Assembly (NCBI GenBank): GCA_022414725.1
Contig: CM039462.1
Coordinates: 58,497,195-58,561,194, forward strand
DNA length: 64,000 bases
Direction of reading: 5' to 3'
Source: Microglena sp. YARC
Taxonomy: Eukaryota > Chlorophyta > Chlorophyceae > Chlamydomonadales > Chlamydomonadaceae
Below, one piece after another: positions 22,080-33,135 of the stretch. The notes under the pieces were generated by a model. It was not told the DNA's origin, made no database searches, and saw only the letters and a list, made by a program, of their open reading frames with translations. Every line of letters begins with the position of its first letter. Positions within the stretch are counted from its first letter, which is position 1. Position numbers and translations under genes: made by a program.

Positions 22080-24083
22080 ACATACATACATACATTACAT
22101 GTTAAAGTCTACTTGACACCGCGAGGGTGTATGAGACTCTGTGCTTTAAACAAAAAGAAAAAGCACCCACAAAGCAAAAAAAACCCATTACTCAGGGGTG
22201 TGTCGAGGACAAACAAACCAAACTCCCAACCACCGTTTTGGTGGCGTAGGTATTAAACCCCTTAGAGCAGGACCCAGATCTCAACCACTTACAGTGGCGG
22301 AGGTAAGAAGCTAACAAATGAGAAGTCTCAAAGAAGAAAAAAAGGGATAATAAATTACGGTGCCACTAAGCAGTCCAGGGCTTCCTGTCTTGCTCTTCTA
22401 CAAGTAGAAAGATAGTCGGCTAGGTTGCTCCAAAAAGACTTAGTGCCATTTCCATTCATAAAGGTTCTGAATGTGGAATCGCAGAATTCCACATTCCATA
22501 CGGTTAAGTCGGTATCCTCATGGACATGCCTATAAAATATCTGTAAACAGATTCTGGTAGCGGAGGCGAATATCATTATAAAAAGGGCACTCAAACATAT
22601 GCATTTCATCCTCAGTTTTTTGGAACCCACACATATGACAGTGTCTCATTGAGCGAGGGATGTGTGCTCTATCCACCACCCTCATTCTTTCTGTGTTCAG
22701 CCAATGGGAACCCATTCTAAACTGTGCTATAGAACGAATCTGATCCTGCTTATGTAAGGCGGATGTAAAGGGAATCAAGCCATTCTCATCATTGCTGTTG
22801 GCTGCGAACCATTTTTGGTATCGGAGGCGTTTAAAGCCAACCCTTCTCTCATCAGGGATGTCTCTAACTGCATTGGTGTCACTTGGGTACTTAAACCTCC
22901 ATGACTCAAAAACTTCAGACATAATACCTTCGACATCGACAGCCTCCAAAATGTTGATGTTTTTACTGGATCCTAGCTTGTGGAGAGCACAACGCAAGTC
23001 ATGAACCCAGCCAGTGTTGGAGTCAAAAGATTCCTCAAGAGCCATTCTAATGAGATCCTCAGGTTCTTTATGTATGGTCTTGTTCCAGAAGCGCAAAGCT
23101 TGTTTAAGCCAAGCAAAACACAACGGGGTTCTACCCAGCTCTTCCATGATAATATTAGATGTAGTAGATTGGCAAACACCCAACATTTGTTTAAGTATAC
23201 CTCTATGCCATTTCTCACAAGCATGGTCATTTGAGATAAGTGTGTTGTTCAGAATAGAAGGAGCCCACACCTCACAGCCAAAATTCAGGATAGGTTGTAC
23301 AAGAGAATCAAACAGGTGGGTGATAATATCAATATTGTATATCTCCATAGTATGGCATCGCCTACGAAGCATGTGGTGTGCCTTTTGGGCCTTAGTGAGC
23401 ATCCTAGAAAAAGCAGCTTTTGCACGATTGCTTGAGTCACCATCCACAAAGAGGGATCCCAAGTAGATAAAAGATAACTTTGTAGAAAGTTGTGCTCCAT
23501 CATAGACAAATCTGTAATCAGGATCCATGCGGGCCTCATCACAGAATTGTTTGTTGAAAACGACAATCTCAGTTTTTCTTTATATTCACAGCCATCTTAG
23601 TAGCCTCGCAGAAATCTCTCAGGCAGTCAAGCATCGCTTGCATATCTGCCGGGGATTCTGCCATTATAGCTAGGTCATCAGCATAAAGTAACAGTTGCAG
23701 AATCTTTCCCCTAAGCTCAGCCCCTACATTTGGGAGCTTGGATTGGAGGAACGATTCAATTCTATCAATGAACAGACCGAATAGGAGTGGGGATAGGGGG
23801 TCTCCTTGTTTAACTCCTACAAGGGATGGAAAGGAGGATCCAATGTCCCCATGTAGGCGAACTTGGAAAACAACATGATTATACATGGACTTCAGAATAC
23901 TGAGATAGGGGTCCTTGACTCCTAGCCTTGCTAAGCAATCCCATAGCAAGTCTCTGTTGACCCAATCATAAGCCTTCTTGAAATCAACAAAAGCCACAAA
24001 GAGTGGTTTTTTCTTTTCTCTATATTTATCTACAATATGGTTAAGAATGAATGATGCATCTGCAGTACCCCTACCACTTCTAA
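22080..24083 (-). mobile_element. L1-like LINE, 5'-truncated, inserted in the tail of the previous LINE
   Basis: This element carries an RT and C-terminal region, a 3' UTR, and a 3' tail ACATGTAATG(TATG)n at 22080-22101. Its truncated 5' end abuts four TAATG units at 24084-24101, and its 3' end abuts the long TAATG tract, so the target-site duplication consists of TAATG repeats. The order of events is therefore plus-strand LINE first, then this copy. The two form a large tail-to-tail inverted repeat of about 420 bp arms. Confidence 0.75.
22530..24080 (-). pseudogene. LINE ORF2: reverse transcriptase and C-terminal zinc motif, one frameshift
   Basis: The protein polymerises cDNA at the target site (family knowledge). 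The frame from about 24080 to 23569 starts inside the RT domain: VAFVDFKKAYDWVNRDLLW holds the first catalytic Asp region, GVKQGDPLSPLLF follows, and YADD is at about 23674-23685. The endonuclease and N-terminal parts are missing through 5' truncation. Near 23573-23577 a run of five T (A on the coding strand) shifts the frame, giving an immediate stop. The other frame continues from about 23566 through the thumb and C-terminus to 22530, including a CxxC-x9-H-x3-C motif (CHMCGFQK to FEC). Apart from this one-base indel it looks intact, so the copy is fairly young. Absence of RNase H and the overall style fit the L1 group. Confidence 0.8.
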
Positions 24084-24101
24084 GTAATGTAATGTAATGT
24101 A

Positions 24102-25111
24102 ATGTCCACCGGGGTTGTGCGACAGGAAGCTGGCTAGAACACGGGTTACGAGTACTGCCGCACTGCACTTTGTCTGCCCAGGGCATGGATGTCACCTGAA
24201 GGGCTGCGAGAGTTGCCTACGGCAATTGTACGGACAATATATCGAGCTGATTGCAAACAAGTGGTGCTCAGCGAGGTTCGGACCGTTTCATGTTCTCTGA
24301 GTTTGGCTTGGATCCGTTATTTGACTTCAGGCCTGCTGGAGAGGAGCCAGGCTGCCCCACATGTTTTGTACCGTTGGCTAAAGTGCAGGGACATCCGAAT
24401 CGTAGGGACAATATGTCGAGCTGATTGCTAAGAAGTGGTGCTCGGCATTGTTCGGACTGTTCCTAGTTCTCTGGGTTTGGCTTTGCTCCGTTATTTGACT
24501 TTGGTCAAATAGAAAAGACAGCCGGCACTTAGTACCAAGGGAGATTAGCTTCGGGGTGATGAAAGTGGGGTCATTATATGGGGTACCCTCGGGTACCCTA
24601 TACGGTACTCTAAAACAGGCAAAATCGCTGCGGGTCTGAAGTCTTCTCGCTCCCCCCCTAACTAAAAAACAGGGGGGGGGGGGGGGGGCATTTCAACATT
24701 GACCTAGCTGAGTCCAAAGCACCGGCACGAGGGGGGGGATTGAGGGGGGTGGGGGCATGTGGACCGGGAAATGGAAGTTGGCCACTGCGGGTGGTAGTGG
24801 TAAGGTTGGGTTATGCTTTGTACCCGAATGAAAAAAATCTCCAGATTTTTTGAAGAGGGATTAGCCCCATTAAAATGTTTGTCCGTTCGTTCGTCCGTTC
24901 GTCCGTTCGTGTGTCACCAACCACATTTTCAGGTTTTATGAAAAACATCAAAAAGATAAACTTTCTATATTTTTGATGAATTATAAGACTTATTTATACC
25001 GGACAAATTCTCACCAGAGCACACATGAGCATCGCAATTCACGAAAAGGAGCTCAGGTTGGGTCAAAAAGCTACAATTAACGGTTCACAATTTGATTTCA
25101 GGGTGTTTTGA
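24102..25111. other. Spacer with a ~210 bp direct duplication and a dispersed repeat
   Basis: A segment with GACAATATATCGAGCTGATT and GTGGTGCTCAGCGAGG (24228-24320) recurs at 24408-24505. 24695-24830 matches a dispersed repeat also at 32940-33105 and 33630-33725 (CTAGCTGAGTCCAAAGCAC, GAAATGGAAGTTGGCCACTG). An (A/GTTCGTCC)n tract lies at 24878-24911 and a G-run at 24667-24688. No gene recognised. Confidence 0.5.
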
Positions 25112-25116
25112 GCTAA

Positions 25117-25453
25117 TATCAGCCTGAATACACTCCAGAGAGTGGACAGAGATGCTTGCGTGAAGCAGACGCGCCAATCTATACACGGAGACGAGAATAA
25201 CGTTACAATGACTGGGGAACCACAAAGGACCCCAGTGGAGGAACGGGAGCAAGCCTGAACCCTAATCAAGGTACAGGCTAGACGGCGTGTGTCAGAGGAA
25301 CACGGTGACGCAGCTAACAGGAAGCTGTCACCGTGTCTATGGGCAGCTGACACAGTACAGACAGTGACACTGTCTGTACCGATAGTTCTAAGGGAGTACA
25401 TAAGTAGTCACCAAGTCATAAAACGAGTGAGAGCACCGCTATTCATGCTGATA
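25117..25453 (-). repeat. Copia-1 3' LTR
   Basis: 337 bp, TATCAGC...GCTGATA termini. Internal palindromic pieces around GACAGTGACACTGTCTGTAC (25360-25380). The minus-strand sequence just inside the LTR, CATAGGTGGAG, is the likely polypurine priming site; a related AGGTGGAG copy lies about 40 bp further in. Confidence 0.9.
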
Positions 25454-25769
25454 CTCCACCTATGACGCAGGTGACATACAATACTACTACTCCACCTATG
25501 GCACTGGGGACATAGAACTATATGTAACAGAAGTAAAAAAAAAAAATCAAAGAACTCCGAAAAAACGAGAGAACTTCAAATGAAACCCAAAGGTTGAAAG
25601 GAAGGAATGAAACGAGGCAAAAAACCAAAGTTTGCCAAGAGGGGAAAAAAGGACAAACTAAATATCAAAGTCGGGTAACAACGGTATAGAAAACCCGATC
25701 CGGGAATAGGAACCTAATGCCAATCAATGATAACCAAAAAACTGCGAATGTAACCAGAAAAAAAATTCC

Positions 25770-28700
25770 CTAAGGAGAAGCGGTCATTTCAAACATACGG
25801 ATAAACCGCCAGAACACAGCAGGATCAAGGGGCTTGGTGAAGGGGTCAGCACAGTTGTCCTTAGTGTTAACATAGGTAACATCCAGTTGGCCATCCTCCA
25901 CCAGCTCCTTGATGTAGTGATGAATAACATCAATGTGCTTGCTGCGAGGGAGGAGCTGCCAGTCATTGGCCCAACTCAGAGACCCTAAGTTGTCACCCTG
26001 AATGGTAACCAGGTCACAAGGCAGACCCAGATCCACCCTCAACTTCTTCAACCATTGCACCTCCCTGGCAGTCTGAGACAGGGCCTGATACTCTGCCTCA
26101 CTAGAGCTAATGGCAACAGTGGGCTGCCTCTTGCTCATCCAGTTCACTAAGCTGCCCCCAGTAAGCACAGCATAGCCAGTCGGAGACCTCCTGTCAGACC
26201 CATCATCAGCAAAGGATGAGTCACTAAAGACAGTAAAAGAGAACTCAGGGCTGTGAGTGTAAGTGAGCCCCAGGTGGGAGTGTGTCCTCAAATACAAGAG
26301 CAAACGTTTGGCTGCCCCCCAGAGGGGCACAGTGGGCTGAGCAGAAAAACTGGACAGATAGCTGACAGCAAAAGAAATATCAGGCCTGGTGCATGTAGCC
26401 AGGTAGAGCAAAGCACCGACAAGAGAGAGGTACTGGCTATTAGAGGGCAGGGGCTCTCCAGGAGGGTCAGTGACTGTGCACTTGGCCATGGGGACACTAA
26501 AATTGGGCTTGGCTGCAGCAGTGAGACCAAACTGCTCCACCAGATCAACAATGTAGGAGTGCTGGGAGAGGTTGATTTGAACACACCTGCCATCAGAGTC
26601 AAGTGTAACGTTCATGTCCAGTGAGAGGAACTGAACCGGTACACCCATCTCCTTGACTTCCCAGCCAGCAGCCTCCATAGCTTTGATCAGCAAAGCATAC
26701 AAAGCCAGCTCACTAAAAGCACAGATAAAATCATCAACATAGGTCAGGACATAGATCCACCCACCAAAAGAATCTCTCCTGAAATACAGAGCAGGTTCTG
26801 CCTTGCACATAGTAAACCCATGTGCAACCAAAACCCGCGTGACATCCATACTCCAAGCCCTGGGTGCCTGCTTCAAACCATAAAGGGACTTGATCAGTTT
26901 GCACACAAGGGGAACACCGTTAGGACCAAGTACCTTGAAGCCCTCAGGCTGGTGGCAGTACAAGTCCAGGCCAGGTTCCAACTTGGCATTCAGAAATGCA
27001 GTCTTGATATCCAGCTGCCGAGCAAACATTTTATTATGAGTGATGGCAGCAAGGAGGACCCTCAGACCTGCTTTAGAGGAGACGGGGGCATACACATCAT
27101 GGAAATCCAGCCCAGGACGCTGGAGAAAACCTCGTACCACAAAACGTGCTTTAAAGCGCACAGAACCATCAACCCCAATCTTCTTCACAAATAACCACCT
27201 GCCAGACAGGATCTTCTGCTTAGGAGGCTGTGGAGTGAGTGCCCAGGTACCATGGGCATGCAAGGATGCCATCTCATCCTTCATAGCAAGCAGCCACTGA
27301 TCCCTGTCAGGGTTGGAAGGAAGCATGGCAGCTTTATAAGTTAGTTCAGATGAGGTAGAAATATATGCTCCCACGTACAAGCAGTGTACTTGTACATGAG
27401 CAGCACGGGAATCAGCAGTATCAGCAGCAACCGGTAGTAAAGCCCCCAGCGCAGCACTAATGCCTGGTTGAACAAGGCCGGCCTTCTTTGCCTCTATTTC
27501 ATTGAATCCTGGGTCGACCGGTACACCCCAGCCATACGCAGTATCAGACCCAGACCAGTGTTCAAGATCATCACTCACACTCTCGGTGACGGCTACATCG
27601 TCGCAATGCCTGGTCAGGTATAAACCACCAGGGACGGCAGGAGGCGAAGGGATCAACAACGCCTGCGAGCCATCCGAACAGGTGGACGGGGGGTGGCGAC
27701 TAGTAGACAGCGGACCTATGACAGGCTCCACTATGACCTGAGGCTGTCTATATCCTAAAGCTTCGCCGACGGAACGTGGCGCAGAGGAAGGCCTGGCGAC
27801 CCCCTGATATTCGGGTAAATTATTGCCTTAAGGAACAGCAGAATCCCCCTTGCCCAATACCTTCGCACGCGATACAGCACCATCAGTCCCTGACCTGGGA
27901 CGCAATTTCATCCCATGACCAGGACAGCGGTCAACAATCGGGGTCGGTAAAGGGTCTAGGGCATTACCTGCAGGATCAAGCACTTGTCCGTTGATAGCGG
28001 CAGGGGTGCGAGAAACATACCGGGACCCATCATAGGGGGATAGCCCAGGTATGCAGTTATAGCTGAACTGCTCATAGAAAAGTACATCACGACTCTCTAC
28101 TACCTGGCGCAACTTAGGAACCCAAACAAAATAACCCTTACTTACCAGAGAATACCCAACCAGTCGACCAGATAACGCCCTTTCGTCCAGCTTGTTGCGT
28201 TTCTTCCCATTTACTAATGTGACATAGCAAGGGTAACCAAACACACGCAACAACGACACATCAGGTAGAACCCCAAAGAACAGCTCGTATGGAGTCTTGT
28301 CGCCCTGATTAGGCAGCCGATTTCGTAGGTAACAAGCACTGAGAAAGGCATAGGGCCAAAAGGACTTAGCTAGTTTAGACTCCAAGTGAATACTTCTAGC
28401 TATGTTCTGCAAGACCCCATTGTACCTATCCACAGTTGCATTCTGCTGAGCAGTGTATGCCATAGATAATTCATGAACAGCTCCAACCGATTCTAACCAA
28501 TCCTCGAACCACTTCACTATGAATTCCTTAGCCCTGTCAGATCTCAGACACTTGAAAACAAACCCATGTAGCTGAGTCATCCATCTGAGGATGGTAGTTT
28601 GAACTGCTAAGGGAGCTTCATCCCTGGACCTCAAGCACAATACTTCAGCATAGCCAGAGTATTGGTCTGTGAGACACAGAACATAAAACTCCCCACGCAA

Positions 28701-29505
28701 ACCCCTAACATGAAATGGTCCCATGATGTCCAAGTGAAGGCGTTGGAGAGGTGCACGGATCTTAGTTTTGCTTTCTTTAGGAAAAGGGATACGTTTTGCC
28801 TTTGCCTTCTGACAAGCATGACATGGGATCTTAGCCAGTTTCTGCACTTGTTTAAGAGTGAGGGGTAAGTTTTTAACCAGACCATCCCTGACGAGCTTGT
28901 GCATGGCGTCATAGCCAGGGTGACCCAGCCGCCTATGCCACAGCCATTCAGGGGTGGTAGGGATAACAACTCCACCATCCTCATCAACATCAAGTGCAAA
29001 GACTGGGTAATGTTCAGCACTAAACAAACGTCCATTGGGGGTGAGACAAGGCCTACAAGTAAACTTGTACACACCATCACTTGAGGCAGGGAAAGACCAG
29101 AGCACAGTAGAGTTTTGAGTGGCAGTACAACTAAGACTATCAAAAGAAATCTTGCAGTGATGAGCATGAGCCACAGCATTTACCGACAGGAGGTTCACAT
29201 GACAGTGGGGTATGTAGAGCACATTGGTTCGAGTGATTGGTGTTGGTAACCAATCACTACATAACACAATGGATCCCGCACCCATGGACCGTTGAACCAC
29301 ACCATCACCAAATCGAACTGATGGTCCAGCTATAGAAGCATTATACACAGTGAACAAAGACAGATCACCTGTGATAGACAACCCAGCTCCAGAATCAACA
29401 TGCCAGACACCCGCAGACAGGCTCGGGCTACAGACGTTGGAAAACTTCGAGGTGCAAGAGAATAGGACAGAGCTTACCTCCTACTTTCTGCATACCCAAT
29501 CTGTT
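25770..29505 (-). pseudogene. Copia-1 Pol (protease-integrase-RT-RNase H) with one nonsense codon
   Basis: Pol processes the polyprotein, integrates cDNA and copies RNA. In order: protease DSGAG just upstream of 29381; integrase HHCC zinc motif (WHRRLGHPG to CHACQKAK); catalytic core with LDIMG, SDRAKEF and ATVDRYNG; RT with LDIKTAFLNA and YVDD; RNase H with SSSEAEYQAL and KHIDVIHHYI. A TAA at 27828-27830 replaces the codon TCA of the sister element, and the frame then continues unchanged to 25770. The third integrase catalytic position is Asp (codon at 28428-28430), where copia normally has Glu and the sister has Glu. A 28 bp tandem duplication right after the gag stop also shifts gag relative to pol. 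Each lesion alone could disable the copy. Confidence 0.9.
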
Positions 29506-29508
29506 ATC

Positions 29509-31683
29509 CTACTTTCTAGCAAACCCATCAATTTGAGCCTGCAAGGAGGACAGCTGTTTCGGAGGAAGCGCACCCGGAAGGGCCAAGTTGACAGGCACCG
29601 GTGCAGTGCGCGGTGCACCATCCCTGCCCCTTTTCAGACCCGGGTGCTTAGTCCAGCAGCGGTCCTTTGTGTGACCCTCCTTGTGAGGGCATGGACCCCA
29701 AGTGCACTCCAGGCGTCTCTTGGCAAGCCCGGAACCCTGAGAACCAGTTCCCTGCTTCCGCTGAAATGCAGCATTGGCAGGAACATGGGAAGTGTCCCGG
29801 GACCACCCAGGATGCCTGGAATCGGACTTGGGGAGCGCTATGTTCAAAATGTCTAAAGTCCTATATTCCTCCAGACAGGACCAATACTCAACAGGCTGCG
29901 AGTTGTACAGCAGCCTGCCATACTTGATGCGCAGCGATTCGAAACGCGGTAGACGAATACCGTTAACAATAATACCCATGGCGTGATGCTGAGTCTGTGG
30001 AGACCCAGCACTGCGGAGGTCAGTGCAGAGACCGCGAACCCGGCGAAAGAAAGCGTCAACCTGTTCATTAGGGCTCATGACTGAATCATGATACTCTCTC
30101 GTCAAGAGAGGGACACGAGAGGCAAGGGCATCAGACTGCTGCCTCCGGATATGCAACAAGATATACCGAGGCGAAGCAAAGTCCTGGTATACCTTGACTA
30201 AGGCGTCCGTCATGTGAGCGAGCATCATGGATAAGACCATGAACTCCTGACGGGGCAGGGGCAGTGCACTGAAACCCAACAGTGCAGGATCTACAAGAGA
30301 CTCACCATGAGAAGCCGAAGTTCCAGCAGCAGGAGCAGCGGTCCTAGGAGCTAAAGACTCACGAATCCCCAGAAAATACTCAGCAGCAAGACCAGCGTCA
30401 TACGCGCGCTGGTCATCTAAGTTCCTGATGTCAGACAGGGACCGCGCAACACTCACCACTAGCTCGAAATCAGGACGAACAGGACAGAGAGGGAGGGGCA
30501 CCTTCACGAACTGGTAACCCCGCAGGTCATTATTCCTACGCCCAATGCCACCAAAGGTCACACCAGTAGCAGGAGGGTAGGCAATCCCCGAAGTAACAGG
30601 TCCTAGAAAAGCCCGACACTCTTGACCTAGATCAGATAATGCCATTACGCGCCGAGTGCGACCCCTGCTATCAACATTGGCCTGATTGGCTTTCATATCC
30701 AGCCTACCGTACAGAGTGCGGTTCAAGGAGTCCCCATTGCGTTGAGCTTGGCGGATACGTCGGCAGTCCTGCAACTGTAGATGCAGAGGAGGTCCTCCAG
30801 TGAGCAGATGCTCCCACGATTCGCATGACAGCGAAGGAAGCACCGGAGGTGGAGGGCCAGGAGCAGGTGGCTGCGCCACCGGAGGAGGTGGAGGGGGCTC
30901 CTGCGAAGTGCCAGCAGAAGATGCGCGGACAACCGTAGCAGCAGCCTCTCGAGCACGAGTATGGTAAGCACCAAGAGCTCGCTCCGCAGGGTTGCGACCA
31001 AGGTTGGGTTGAGGACCCAAAGGACCAAGGGACGAAGAACTCTTCAGCAAAGACGGCTTGGCCACATCCGGTAGGTCCGGTGGAAGAGGCGCAAACAGAG
31101 GCGCAGACGGAGGCTCAGGCTTAAACACAGGGGAAGGCTCAGGCAGAGGTGCCGACAGGTGCTCATACACAGGAGAGACGGTGGAAGTGTTGAACACAGG
31201 AGTAGCAGTGGACGGAGTACCTCCACCGAAGTCGCCACTCAGTGCACTCTGCAGATCTTCATCATCATCATCAAGGTCATTATCATCATCATCAAGGTCG
31301 TCATCGTCATAGTCGAAACAGGCATCAGGTGGCGGAGGCTCCTTTGCATACTGGATGATCTGAGTCTGGACACAATATAGACCCATTAGAACGTCCTCAA
31401 CCTCATGAGAGAGGCGTTGGACAGTGGGAGAAGGAATCGTAAAGTTGGAGAATTGATCGGGGGGGGTTACATCCACGATGGCGGAAGGATTCTCCCCTCC
31501 GTTAGCAGAGGCCGCTGGCGCACAAACATCAAGCCAATCAGAGAGAGGAACCTTGACCTCCGGAGGAAGGATTCGGTTGCAGCCATTGCTGATAATGACA
31601 CTGCGGACCCCGCGTGTCCATGAGAGACCGTTTGACTCATGGAGCTTTTCAAAGCCGGCGGGAGGCCCTTGAGGAAGTAGCAT
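29509..31683 (-). CDS. Copia-1 Gag-like protein
   Basis: Gag packages element RNA into particles (family knowledge). The 724-codon ORF starts at an ATG 38 bp inside the 5' LTR (MLLPQGPPAGF, matching the start in the other copia) and ends with TAG. It has an acidic Asp-rich stretch (near residue 135), a Pro-rich linker (EPPPPPPVAQPPAPGPPPP), a large conserved domain and a C-terminal zinc knuckle of spacing C-x4-C-x5-H-x4-C (CTWGPCPHKEGHTKDRC). Usual copia Gag is shorter and its knuckle is C-x2-C-x4-H-x4-C, so both length and spacing are unusual. The ORF is intact. Confidence 0.85.
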   Translation of the reverse strand: MLLPQGPPAGFEKLHESNGLSWTRGVRSVIISNGCNRILPPEVKVPLSDWLDVCAPAASANGGENPSAIVDVTPPDQFSNFTIPSPTVQRLSHEVEDVLMGLYCVQTQIIQYAKEPPPPDACFDYDDDDLDDDDNDLDDDDEDLQSALSGDFGGGTPSTATPVFNTSTVSPVYEHLSAPLPEPSPVFKPEPPSAPLFAPLPPDLPDVAKPSLLKSSSSLGPLGPQPNLGRNPAERALGAYHTRAREAAATVVRASSAGTSQEPPPPPPVAQPPAPGPPPPVLPSLSCESWEHLLTGGPPLHLQLQDCRRIRQAQRNGDSLNRTLYGRLDMKANQANVDSRGRTRRVMALSDLGQECRAFLGPVTSGIAYPPATGVTFGGIGRRNNDLRGYQFVKVPLPLCPVRPDFELVVSVARSLSDIRNLDDQRAYDAGLAAEYFLGIRESLAPRTAAPAAGTSASHGESLVDPALLGFSALPLPRQEFMVLSMMLAHMTDALVKVYQDFASPRYILLHIRRQQSDALASRVPLLTREYHDSVMSPNEQVDAFFRRVRGLCTDLRSAGSPQTQHHAMGIIVNGIRLPRFESLRIKYGRLLYNSQPVEYWSCLEEYRTLDILNIALPKSDSRHPGWSRDTSHVPANAAFQRKQGTGSQGSGLAKRRLECTWGPCPHKEGHTKDRCWTKHPGLKRGRDGAPRTAPVPVNLALPGALPPKQLSSLQAQIDGFARK

Positions 31684-31720
31684 TGAAAGGCAGTGGTAGT
31701 AAATGAAGGACCGTATAACC

Positions 31721-32057
31721 TATCAGCCTGAATACACTCCAGAGAGTGGACAGAGATGCTTGCGTGAAGCAGACGCGCCAATCTATACACGGAGACGAGA
31801 ATAACGTTACAATGACTGGGGAACCACAAAGGACCCCAGTGGAGGAACGGGAGCAAGCCTGAACCCTAATCAAGGTACAGGCTAGACGGCGTGTGTCAGA
31901 GGAACACGGTGACGCAGCTAACAGGAAGCTGTCACCGTGTCTATGGGCAGCTGACACAGTACAGACAGTGACACTGTCTGTACCGATAGTTCTAAGGGAG
32001 TACATAAGTAGTCACCAAGTCATAAAACGAGTGAAAGCACCGCTATTCATGCTGATA
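31721..32057 (-). repeat. Copia-1 5' LTR
   Basis: 337 bp, essentially identical to the 3' LTR. On the minus strand the sequence after GCTGATA is GGTTATACGGTCC, where a primer-binding site is expected. The other copia has GGTTACTGGGCTCC there. I could not match either to a tRNA 3' end. Confidence 0.9.
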
Positions 32058-32062
32058 GCTAA

Positions 32063-32930
32063 CATTTCAAATTTGAACCACTTAAACATGTGCGTATGCA
32101 TAGGTTTGGGAACAGAATTGTCGTCAAAAATTCGAGGCGAAACATGTAAGCATCACAATGGACGAAACATTCCCCTAGGGCACTTGTGCTATAATTAGCC
32201 CACAGACCCCACCTCAGGGCCGTGCGTGGGGCAGGGGCGGGGGCCACCGGGCGGGGGCCGGGGCAGGGGCCGGGGCAGGGGCGGGGGCGGGGGGCACCGG
32301 GCGGGGGCAGGGGCAAGCCACGCCACCTGCCGCTGGCCAAAAACCCGTTCAGGAGGACGGGACATACCGTTCACGGGGGCAGGGGCAAGCCACGCCACCT
32401 GCCGCTGGCCAAAAACCCGTTCAGGAGGACGGGACATACCGTTCACGTCTGGGTTGGGCCGAAACATGCAATATCTTGTACAAATCCCGTAAAATCAACC
32501 ATACACCTGATTGGCCTCATTTTTCTTGCATCAAATTCTTTAAAAAAAAGTCACTCTACATAGATGCATTTCATTACATTACAGAAACGTTCAATACTGC
32601 TTAAAAATCAACAACCCTTCAAAAACTCTCTTTTTCGTCACTTTATTGTTAACAATGCAAAATCATCAATCCATTCGTTGGAATTCAATTAATTTAAAGC
32701 CTCCAGGTGCCCTGAAAATTTTATCCTATTCGAATTGATACAATTTAAAGCAATTACATGCATTCAAATCACGTAAATTAAATTAAATGGAAAGGAATAA
32801 ATCGAATTAAAATAACACAACATTAAATACAATTCAATTTAATTAGTATAACACATTGAATTAAGGATTCGAATAATTTCATTCGGGACGCGCCTCCAGG
32901 CGCCCTTAATAAATGGGCACTACAACTACA
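32063..32930. other. Spacer with GC-rich and duplicated patches
   Basis: 32222-32310 is (GGGGCAGGGGCGG)-like. A 72 bp unit (GGGGCAGGGGCAAGCCACGC to CATACCGTTCACG) is tandemly duplicated at about 32304-32375 and 32376-32447. 32450-32900 is AT-rich with no gene signal. Confidence 0.6.
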
Positions 32931-32934
32931 ACTC

Positions 32935-33110
32935 TCATCCCAGGAGATGAAGTCTACAGTGACCTAGCTCAGTCCAAAGCACTCCAGGATCTTATGAGCA
33001 CCGGCACGAGGGCTGGGATTGAGGGGGGTGGGGGCATGTGGACCTGGAAATGGAAGTTGGCCACTGCAAGGGGTATTGGTAGCCTGGTAGGTTGGGCTAT
33101 GCTTTGTAAA
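32935..33110 (+). repeat. Dispersed repeat copy, possibly coding-derived
   Basis: GTGACCTAGCTCAGTCCAAAG to GCTATGCTTTGTAAATGGG is related to 24695-24830 and partly to 33630-33725. In one frame it reads EVYSDLAQSKALQDLM and then WTWKWKLATARG, which looks protein-like, but the other copies are disrupted. Confidence 0.5.
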
Positions 33111-33135
33111 TGGGAACTTCGACTAAAACTCTCAT

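Larger units (their letters stand above)
25117..32057 (-). mobile_element. Ty1/copia LTR retrotransposon, nearly intact (Copia-1)
   Basis: The element is 6,941 bp, flanked by the 5 bp target duplication GCTAA (25112-25116 and 32058-32062). Its LTRs are 337 bp (25117-25453 and 31721-32057), begin TATCAGC and end GCTGATA, and I found one difference between them (G/A near 25421), indicating a recent insertion. Gag is intact. Pol has the order integrase, RT, RNase H typical of copia, with one premature stop. It shares organisation and 3' UTR sequence with the element at 38812-45727 but has different LTRs, so it belongs to a related subfamily. Confidence 0.95.

Noticed and set aside
21717..22091. 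ORF with (ITLHY)n
   Set aside because: Translation of the (TGTAA)n LINE tail on the opposite strand; a 5 bp unit read as a 15 bp cycle.
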